Source of the DNA: Nilaparvata lugens
Taxonomy: Eukaryota > Arthropoda > Insecta > Hemiptera > Delphacidae
NCBI RefSeq assembly: GCF_014356525.2
Contig: NC_052504.1
Coordinates: forward strand, 65,257,114 to 65,321,113
Direction: 5' to 3'
Length of the DNA stretch: 64,000 nt
This document shows, one piece after another, positions 48,269 to 55,580 of the stretch. Within the stretch, counting starts at the first letter, position 1. Each line of letters begins with the position of its first letter. A model generated the notes under the pieces. That model saw only the letters and a program-made list of their open reading frames with translations. It had not been told where the DNA came from and ran no database searches. The position numbers and the translations under genes were made by a program.

Positions 48269-49134
48269 TTGAGATCCTCTTGCATGTATCTTATGCCCAT
48301 TATTAGATCAGTGTGTGTCATATATAGCAGGTTGTCATCTGCATACTGCAGCACCTTACTTTTGAAACTGAGACTAGCTAGATCGTTTACATACAGATTA
48401 AATAGAACAGGAGACAAAATGCTGCCCTGAATAAGTCCACAGGATTGATTATAATCGGTACTAATATATTCACCTATACTAACATGTATTTTTCTATTTT
48501 CAAAATAGTTTTCAAACAAGTTGAATAGCTTTCCACGAATACCTATTCTATTGATTTTTTGTAGCATAATTTTATAATTAACCAAATCATATGCTTTTGT
48601 CAAATCTGTTGCAACAGTTATGACAAATTTATTGTCATTTAAAGCTTCAAATATATTTTCTGTTAGTTTTTCTAATAAATCTATTGTTGATTTTTTTCGA
48701 ATAAACCCATATTGAGCATCATTTATTATGTTCTGATTGATCAGGTATTGATTCAATTGCATACAGATGAAATGTTCTAGAATTTTCATAATTACTGAGA
48801 TTGATCCTATTGGCCTATAAGAACCTACATTTTTCTTTGTTCCATTCTTGAAAATCGGTCTGAGATGTGTTATTTTTAGACGCTGAGGTATTTTTCCTGT
48901 TTCAATTATCCTATTAATCAAATGCATCAGGATCAGCTTTAGATAGAAAATGTTATTTATTATATCTTTTGGCCTAATTTTGTCAGGTCCTGCAGATGAT
49001 CTATTGTTTAGTTTGTTAATGATACTATAAAGTTGATGTTCTTTCATTTTTTTAAAATTCATACTCATCCTATCCCCTATTGTATAGTTACCTTCTTTTA
49101 AATGTGGTATTATATCAAAGTGTTGCCCGTTCAT
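48229..49134 (-). pseudogene. LINE reverse transcriptase core
   Basis: 301-residue frame with NRSSAGPDKIRPKDI, LKITHLRPIFKNGTKKNVGS, AQYGFIRKKSTIDLL, VATDLTKAYDLVNY (catalytic Asp), CGLIQGSILSPVLFNLYVND and LQYADDNLLYM (catalytic YADD). All core motifs are readable. The ALGLIQG spelling (LIQG rather than VPQG) is slightly unusual. The frame then slips before the thumb. Confidence 0.85.
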
Positions 49135-49151
49135 TTCTGTTGTAATTTCTT

Positions 49152-49634
49152 CTATTTTTTCTTTAAAGCTGTTTTTAATTTCTCTGTTAGGTTCATAATT
49201 TGATGATCTTCATTGATATTGAAATTTAACTTAATTGATTCCTTTAGAGACGGCCTATTCTTCTTATTTATAAAATGATTGATGATTTCCCAAATTTTCT
49301 TAGTATTGTTGGAGTTATCATTGAAAGCCCTATAATAGTATTTCCTTTTCTCATTACGAATCATGTCTGTTAACTTATTTCGTATGTTTCTAAACTGATT
49401 TCTCAAATCCACATTATGTTTATCTCTTTTAACCATTTGCCATAAATAGTTCTTTCTCTCTATCATCAGCTTAATTCTATCATTGAACCAGGAATTATGT
49501 AGTTGCTTAGTTTTTTGTTTAACCTTTATGACACTTTTAGCATATATATTTTCGAACCTCATGACTATATCATTATAAATATCTGATGGTTCTCTTAAGT
49601 CTAGAATCGGCCACCAATTTTCAGTTTGAATCAA
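49152..49634 (-). pseudogene. LINE ORF2 linker
   Basis: 160-residue basic linker between endonuclease and RT, with LHNSWFNDRIKLMIERKNYL and NEKRKYYYRAFNDNSNNTKK then IWEIINHFI. The KKIWExI motif is shared by many LINE linkers. A frame break separates it from both neighbours. Confidence 0.75.
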
Positions 49635-50456
49635 TCATTTACTCTCCCCGTTAAAATGACACTTTTATATTCATTTTCCATAGTCTGGTGTGTACCATCT
49701 GTACATGTTTCTAACAATTTGATCCCTGTCCAGTAATGGTCTGCAATTTTGCTTTCAATCAAAAATGAAATATAAGAGTTGTTAGGATCTAACTTTACAT
49801 TAACATGATCTAGGCATGATGATACAACTGTGTTACCATATGTTTCCTCTCTAGTTGGCTTTTGTATAGTATTGTATAAACCATAAGAGTAGAGTACACT
49901 TATATAATTATTCGAACCATACATATCTGACAGGTAACATATATTTATATCTCCTACCATGATAATATTTTTTTCTTGACTCATTCTTTCTGATGTTAAA
50001 AGCCTCTCTAATTCTTCATTAAATAAATTCACATTTTGATTAGGTGGTCTATAAATAGCTATGATTATTATTGTCGTATTTCTATCACAAAACTTAAAAG
50101 ATATTAATTCAGCAGACACAAAATCTATTTCATTTTTCTCAACTTTAATACCTGCTTTGTAAAAAATTCCCAATCCACCTCCCCCTCTCCCATCGGACCT
50201 ACATTTAAATAGACTTGTAAAACCCTGAATTCCATACAAATTGTTTCTTCACTATTAATATTAATTCGCTAAGTACAAGAATATCTATTTCATTGATTAT
50301 ACTGTTAGTTTCTGCTCTCAATGTATCCCAATTTTTTCTGAGTGATCTAATATTGGTGCATAAAATATTTAGTTCATTCACTGTCTTGTTCTTCTTCAAA
50401 AATTCTTTGGACTGATCCAAGTCTTGAAATACTCTGAAATCCCTGTCGTTATTCAA
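49631..50456 (-). pseudogene. LINE endonuclease
   Basis: Frame 50456-50205 contains VNELNILCTNIRSLRKNWDT (NIRSLRKN motif) and DILVLSELIL (catalytic Glu). Frame 50239-49631 continues with SDGRGGGGLGIFYKAGIKV, IAIYRPPNQNVNLF, IIMVGDINICYL (GDIN), VVSSCLDHVNVKL and SKIADHYWTGIKL, where the terminal motif reads ADH rather than SDH. One frameshift near 50220 separates the two parts. Confidence 0.8.
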
Positions 50457-50762
50457 ATCTTCTTCATTTAATTGAAAAATTTTGATTTCTAGAAAGTTTT
50501 ATGGTTATATTTTTATTTATACCTATAATATTACTGTTTGGTAGATTTATTAGGGAGAAAAGATAGTAACTTACCTTATTGAGCTACTAATTAAATTGTA
50601 ATGTAATATCCTGGCCTTGAGAACTTTTAATTATCTTTATATTATTTTTTCTAAATCTTCAAACCTTATTATTTTTATTGCTCTAGCTGTCTCATCTTTT
50701 TAATCATTATTCTGTCCCCATTCATCCACAAAAATTTGTATTTCTTTGTGATTTTCATTTCT

Positions 50763-51510
50763 TCACTTTTTTGAATAGATTGTTGAAATAGGGGTAAGAT
50801 GGTCATTGAAGTAAATTGATTTGACTGTCTTGGTCTCGTTGAACATGGACGTGGTAGGTCTAATCGCCCTGGCCTTTTTAACTATCATATCCCTCACTGA
50901 TCGAGAGCTCAGCTGTAGGATAGTTGGGCTTTCTGCATTCTTCGACGGCAGGCGATGAGTAGTTATGTCTTCTCTTCTCAGTTCAATATCCATCTTCTTC
51001 ATAAGCGTGAGTATTTTCTCTTTCAGATCCTCATTCCTCGAAAACGGAATACTGGATATGATGATGTTTCTGCTTCTTCCATACTGTCGCTCACATTCCA
51101 AGTCCACTCTTAAGTCATCAATATCGCTTTTTAAGATTTCTGTCTTCTTTTTAAGGTTTTTTATTTCTTCTAAAACCCCCCCAATTTTCTCTTCATTCCG
51201 GTGAAAGCTTCTTCATTCCTCCATTTTTTTCACCATCACTGCTTCATGGTCACTGAGCATCTTCTCCACTAGGCGTTTCAGCATCAAATGTGTCCCATCG
51301 GTGAGTTCTTCTTCAGTACTGTTTTTCCTTGGTCTTGCTGCACCCCTACATTGAGGACACTCCCATTCTGCTTTTTTTGGGCACTTTTCGCCTTCCATGT
51401 TGACTTAGATACCCCCGAACAGTGAAAGTGATATTCCATTGACACTTACCACAAGCCACACAATCGTTATCAATCGGCAAAGCCTTATCGCAGACTGAAC
51501 AATCCATATT
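50763..51510 (-). pseudogene. LINE ORF1 (zinc motif, coiled region, RRM-like domain)
   Basis: The minus strand begins near 51510 with MDCSVCDKALPIDNDCVACG, a CxxC...CxxC zinc motif of the PHD-like kind. A frame break leads to 51398-51213 (CPQCRGAARPRKNSTEEELT and a helix). Another break leads to 51107-50763, where RSRNIIISSIPFSRNEDLKE, DITTHRLPSKNAESPTILQL and SIYFNDHLTPISTIYSKK form an L1-like RNA-binding domain. The order zinc finger, helix, RNA-binding domain matches LINE ORF1 proteins. Confidence 0.75.
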
Positions 51511-51530
51511 TAATCTATTGATAATATTTC

Positions 51531-51802
51531 ACTGAATAACAGTTAAATTCTAAGATTGTTGATTAAAGTTTTTGTTTTCCTAACCTCACTTTTTCGAAAT
51601 CTAGGCTTACCGACTTCAAAGTTCCCGTGACTCGTAGCAATATTATTTACACAATAATTATCAAGTTCTCTGCCAAAAAATAACTTAAAACATTATTATT
51701 TTTCTTTCAACTTTTATACTGAAGCACTTATTTCTCACTTGCTTATTCTTACGCTATTATAATAGTCACTGTATATAATGGTTATATTATTAATATCAAT
51801 AA

Positions 51803-51803
<1 letters not shown>
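51531..51803. other. AT-rich noncoding DNA, probable LINE 5' region
   Basis: No ORF. It may contain the 5' untranslated region of the minus-strand LINE. Confidence 0.4.

Positions 51804-51877
<74 letters not shown>
51804..51877. repeat. (TAA)n tract left of R4/Dong-like fragment
   Basis: About 74 bp of TAA repeats with one slip at 51839-51842. Confidence 0.92.
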
Positions 51878-51879
51878 TT

Positions 51880-52690
51880 CATACTGGCATGTCAAGATGG
51901 TGTCATCAACACATTGTCATACCGCAGCAGAGTAATGCACATGGATGTTCCTGATATCAGTTGCAGGGTGTGTCATAGAGCACCAGAGACGATCATGCAC
52001 ATCCTGTCTTCTTGTTCTGTGCATGCAACTGCAGGCTACATCCATGACATAATGCTGCTCTGCGAGTTCTCTATTACCATCTTAGACACTCATATGTATC
52101 GACAAAACACCAGTGCTGCCTTATGCCCCAGGGGAGATTGAATCTGTTGTGGGGAATGAGAGGTGCCGAATTTATTGGAATTACTCATTCTCTACCACCA
52201 GGCTTTTAAGAGCCACAAAGCCTGATGTTGTCCTCCTTGACATCACTTCGAAGACATGTATGTCATGAGTTTCAGCACCAGCTGAGGGTAACATTGTCAC
52301 CAAAGAGGAGGAAAAACAGACGAAATATCATGACCTACTAATGGAGCTGCGCAGGCTAAACCCAGGCTACTCTGTGAGAATGGTGGTGTTGATTGTAGGT
52401 GTACTGGGAGGCATGAGACCTTCATTTTGGCCAACCTTAGAACGATTCCAGCCTGTGAGAGACCTGCTGCTGTGCTTGCAGGTCAGATGCAGAAGGCTGT
52501 CATTCTTGGATCATTACGTCTACTCAGAGCAAACGATTAATGGTAACGGACCCAGTATGATTGTTTACCACATGGACATGTGGAGCACTCACTCTGGAAA
52601 AATCGCTGTCACTCTTCCTTGGGGGTCGGAGCCCAGGGAAATGGTGGTCAAGCAAACCTCAACCTCAAATAATAATATAATAACATAATA
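51880..52690 (+). pseudogene. R4/Dong-like LINE 3' fragment with restriction-like endonuclease domain
   Basis: The plus strand encodes the end of a restriction-like-endonuclease (REL) LINE. A zinc motif CRVCHRAPETIMHILSSC fits CX2CX8HX4C. After a frame break near 52060, NERCRIYWNYSFSTTRLLRA leads into ATKPDVVLLDITSKT, the PD...D catalytic core of REL domains. An in-frame TGA at about 52267-52269 follows, then VSAPAEGNIVTKEEEKQTKY, and the LVVLIVGVLGGM-like segment (here RMVVLIVGVLGGM). The last part shifts frame again. The RT is absent, so this is a 5'-truncated, broken copy. (TAA)n flanks on both sides match the known preference or tail of Dong/R4 elements. Confidence 0.72.
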
Positions 52691-52698
52691 ACAAAAAT

Positions 52699-52732
<34 letters not shown>

Positions 52733-52744
52733 GTAATAATAATA
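52699..52744. repeat. (TAA)n tract right of R4/Dong-like fragment
   Basis: About 45 bp of TAA repeats immediately after the coding remnant. Confidence 0.92.
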
Positions 52745-53639
52745 GGCTATATTCTATACTTCTTTACTATTATTGAGAAAAATTATCAATAGCTTTATAG
52801 TGTTATATGTGAATGGAAGATTACACTTAACTATTAAATAAATGTATTTCAGTGCCACCTTCATTTATCACTGTTACACATTGCGACTCACAATCCCTTA
52901 TTAATGATGTATGGGATGCTAATTCAGCCAATAATAGGTACATTTTCATCAATAAAATATGTGCATTGCGGCAAGATAAGGAATGAGATTTGATATTTGC
53001 TAATGTGCTATTCGATTTTCGCTTTAAACAGAATTATTCTATTATATATAGTATCAAATTATTAGTATAATTATTATATGGTAGCAAATTTATTAACAGA
53101 CATTAAGTAATACTGTTTGATTGCTGAAGGTATTGTGTACCGTTGAGGTTATATTCAGATCTTAGAATGTCAGGATACAATATTGTCTAGTCTTCGAATG
53201 AATGAAATTGATTTTGGAATTTAGTTGTGTGCACACAGGAAGATTTGTGCTTTGTCGCAAATTTGTGTGCAAAATGAGGGTGGAAGTGGAAAACTTGACA
53301 AAGTGTCGTGTGTTTTAGTGGAAAGACTTTTGTAATCAGTTAGTAATCATGAAAACCTACAGCTATTCATAGTTTGATGAATGAAGAATATTATCTCGAT
53401 TGAAATTTATGGCAAGATAATCTATCTAAACTATCTATGAGAGTCTCAATTTTGATCTCCAAAGAGGATCGCAAATATGATAGAAATCTATAATCTATAG
53501 AAGTCTCACATTCCTGGTTTTCAGATTCACAATAAATTAGTGTCATTTAGTATAGAAATTTTGATAAACACATGTACAATATTTTTGCCTATAAAATATT
53601 AAATTCTGCTCAGGAAGTTGGAATATATTTCTATATATA
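52745..53639. other. AT-rich noncoding DNA
   Basis: No gene or repeat recognised, apart from the (TA)n run at 53631-53648 at its right edge. Confidence 0.5.
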
Positions 53640-53970
53640 TATATATATTGTGGAGTACAAATAGCCCCACGTTACGAGCCAAATTGTGTGAAGCTCTTCT
53701 TGGGGGAGTTACTATCGCCTCCAAGGTTAGGTCGACACACGTATAACGAATCTTGTACTGAGTCACCAGTATTGAGGTAAGGAATTTTAAAATGCGTGCG
53801 TGGACGCTAAGTGAACCCCAGACTGATTGAGTCACTACAAGATTCGATACAATCGTCTAAATCACGGGAGGCATAAACACTCGCTCACCCTTGATTCTTC
53901 TTATGACTGATTGTATAATGATAAAAATTTCAGAGGTAGTGTAGCGGTCGCTAAACACTGAATACAGATA
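53640..53970 (-). repeat. Family R repeat copy 2, distal part
   Basis: Inverted homologue of about 32980-33250 in copy 1. Shared landmarks on the minus strand are TCAAGGGTGAGCGAGTGTTT (near 53894), GCCTCCCGTGATTT and GCTACACTAC (near 53945). The copy is interrupted at 53970 by the Maverick-like element and resumes at 59818. Confidence 0.75.
53965..53970. repeat. 6-bp target duplication of Maverick-like element, left (cagata)
   Basis: CAGATA directly precedes the AG terminus and is repeated at 59812-59817. A 6-bp duplication is the known signature of Maverick/Polinton integrase. Confidence 0.88.
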
Positions 53971-53986
53971 AGTAGATATAAAAGGA

Positions 53987-54016
53987 CGACTCTGGGACAC
54001 AAGTGTCCCAGAGTCG
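53987..54016. repeat. Hairpin palindrome at left tip
   Basis: CGACTCTGGGACAC, a two-base AA loop, then GTGTCCCAGAGTCG form a perfect 14-bp-arm inverted repeat starting 16 bp from the element end. The right tip has the same structure at 59766-59795. Near-terminal hairpins can serve as replication or integrase sites. Confidence 0.85.
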
Positions 54017-54025
54017 CCCTCCACC

Positions 54026-54394
54026 TCAAGGTCATCCAGGTCAACCACCCCCAACCTCAAGGTCATCCAGGTCAACCACCCCCAACCTCAAGGTCATCCA
54101 GGTCAACCACACCCACCTCAAGGTCATCTAGGTCAACCACACCTACCTCAAGGTCATCCAGGTCAACCACACCCACCTCAAGGTCATCTAGGTCAACCAC
54201 ACCTACCTCAATGTCATCCAGGTCAACCACACCCACCTCAAGGTCATCTAGGTCAACCAGACCTACCTCAAGGTCATCCACGTCAACCACCCCAACCTCA
54301 AGGTCATCCAGGTCAACCACCTTAACCTCAAGGTCATCCACGTCAACCACCCCAACCTCAAGGTCATCCAGGTCAACCACCCTAACCTCAAGGT
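54026..54394 (+). repeat. Left minisatellite of nuclear-receptor-like half-sites (12 units)
   Basis: Twelve units of about 30-31 bp plus a partial unit. Most read TCAAGGTCATCCAGGTCAAC or its TCT-spacer variant. Each has two direct AGGTCA half-sites with a 3-base spacer (DR3), the first extended to TCAAGGTCA, the monomer site of FTZ-F1 and ERR type nuclear receptors. Some units carry ACGTCA in the second half-site and one carries AATGTCA in the first. The unit length being a multiple of three creates long repetitive false ORFs. Confidence 0.88.
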
Positions 54395-54620
54395 TAAAAA
54401 AAAAAATTAAAATAAAAAAAAAATTAAAAAAAAAATGAAGAAAAAAAAAAAATTAAAAAAAAAATAAAAAAAAAAAAATTAAAAAAAAAAATAAATAAAT
54501 AAAAAAAAAAAAAAATTAAAAACACATAAAATCGAAAAAAAAATAAATAAATAAAAACACTTTAAATTGGGAATAAATGGGAAAAAGGGAAAAAAGGGAA
54601 AAAAGGGAAAAAAAATTTCG
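54395..54620 (+). repeat. Homopurine A-rich tract of left TIR
   Basis: About 225 bp of almost pure A with scattered T and a G-rich end (GGGAAAAAA repeats near 54588-54612). The right TIR has the complementary T/C-rich tract at 58965-59388. Confidence 0.9.
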
Positions 54621-54727
54621 CTACTGATCTTGAACTGCCCCGCCGGTCGCCCGGCCGCCACGGTCACCCCACCGGTCACCAGGTGGAAGAAGTATCATAT
54701 TCTATATAATTTAAGTCTTTAAACATA

Positions 54728-54803
54728 AATCCTCTATGGTGTAGTGGTTAGCAAGTCAGCTTTCTGAGTTGGAGGCTCTATGCTCGAATCCAAGGTGGTA
54801 AAG
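54728..54803 (+). ncRNA. tRNA-like segment in left TIR
   Basis: An A-box-like TGGTGTAGTGG (54737-54747) fits the Pol III consensus. An anticodon-arm-like TCAGC/TTTCTGA/GTTGG hairpin with TCT at the anticodon position follows. A B-box-like TGCTCGAATCC (54781-54791) differs from GGTTCGAATCC at two positions. Acceptor and T stems pair poorly, so this is not a normal tRNA; it resembles a tRNA-derived SINE head. The right TIR keeps the inverted copy. Confidence 0.5.
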
Positions 54804-54869
54804 GTAAGTATTAAAGGTCAGTATCAACAGAACCAGAGGATATATTTTTTGTATGTAGTGGGTAGACTG

Positions 54870-55262
54870 GCCCACCACTGCCAGTCATCCCGCTGCCAGT
54901 CGTCTGGCCGCCACTGATTGCCCGGCCGCCGGTCGCCCCCGCCGGTCGCCCGGCCACCACCGATCACCCCATCGGTCGCCCCACCAGTCGCCCCACCATC
55001 GTCACCAGTCGTCCCACTATCGCCGCCAGTCGTCCCACTATCGCCACCAGTCGCCCCACTATCGCCACCAGTCGCCCGGCCGCCGCCGGTCGCCCCACCA
55101 ACGGACGCCCGGCCGCCGCCGGTCGGCCACCGCCGGTCGTCCGGCCGCCACCGGTCGCCGGCCACCAGTCGCCCCGCCGGTCGCCTCACCAGTCATCCGA
55201 CCGCACCAACAGTCGACCTGCTGCGGCTGGCAATTGTCCCGCCGGCTGAGCATGAGCATTCT
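54870..55262 (+). repeat. GC-rich minisatellite of left TIR
   Basis: Tandem variants of CGGTCGCCCGGCCGCC and CACCAGTCGCCCCACTATCG. The strong GC content contrasts with the AT-rich surroundings. Apparent proline/arginine-rich frames in it are by-products of the repeat. Confidence 0.85.
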
Positions 55263-55329
55263 CAATGACCCTAGCTCCTCCTGCCACATGGACCATGCTC
55301 ACCAGTATTCAGGATGTCTGTGGCAGGAT

Positions 55330-55495
55330 GGTAGGGTCATCCACTCAGTGGTCAGTCAGTCACTGTTCAGTCACTGATCAGTCTGATCAGTAACTGATCA
55401 GTCACTGTTCAGTCACTGATCAGTCTGATCAGTAACTGATCAGTCACTGTTCAGTCACTGATCAGTCACTGATCAGTCACTGTTCAGTCAGTTGC
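55330..55495 (+). repeat. Tandem CAGTCACTGATCAGT repeats upstream of the PLA2 gene
   Basis: About ten overlapping copies of a 10-15-bp motif with TGATCA and CAGTCACTG(T/A)TCAGT words lie between the TIR end and the promoter. Their position within 200 bp of the TATA box suggests an enhancer-like array or a simple expansion. Confidence 0.7.
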
Positions 55496-55523
55496 ACTCC
55501 GCACTTGGTATGGGTCCAAAATG

Positions 55524-55558
55524 TATAAATAGCGGAGCTCAAACTCTCAGACCTCAGT
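55524..55558 (+). promoter_or_regulatory. Core promoter (TATA box and arthropod initiator) of the PLA2 gene
   Basis: TATAAATA at 55524-55531 is followed 30 bp later by TCAGT at 55554-55558, the consensus arthropod initiator. With A at 55556 as +1 the TATA box is at about -32 and the ATG at +26. This arrangement is ideal for RNA polymerase II and implies a short leader. Confidence 0.75.
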
Positions 55559-55580
55559 ATACTGATAAACACTGACCAGT

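Larger units (their letters stand above)
46837..51530 (-). mobile_element. Nearly full-length LINE with zinc-finger ORF1 and APE/RT ORF2, degraded
   Basis: A 4.7-kb minus-strand non-LTR element. ORF1 begins with a CxxC zinc motif near 51510. ORF2 has an endonuclease, linker, RT and C-terminus. The 3' untranslated region is long (47530-46876) and ends with AAATTGAAATT followed by (ATT)n (46875-46837). At least five frameshifts are visible, so it is inactive. Confidence 0.87.
53971..55262 (+). repeat. Left terminal inverted repeat
   Basis: 1292 bp, matching the reverse complement of 58255-59811. From the tip inward it holds a TATAAAAG-containing end, a hairpin palindrome, twelve ~30-bp minisatellite units, an A-rich tract, a tRNA-like segment, and a GC-rich minisatellite based on CGGTCGCCCGGCCGCC. 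The match ends at GAGCATTCT (55262), inside which the two sides diverge. The right TIR is longer mainly because of a larger T-rich tract. Confidence 0.88.

Noticed and set aside
54072..54380. Open frame of VDLDDLEVG repeats (minus) and serine/threonine/arginine repeats (plus)
   Set aside because: The 30-bp minisatellite unit is a multiple of three, so all frames stay open. The mirror frame appears in the right TIR (59402-59710). No start context or non-repeat part.
54728..54803. Functional tRNA-Arg(TCT)
   Set aside because: Acceptor and T stems pair poorly and the B box has two mismatches.
54824..55289. Proline, glycine and arginine-rich frames in the GC-rich part of the TIRs
   Set aside because: They are by-products of the GC minisatellite and occur in several frames at once, as at 58194-58732.
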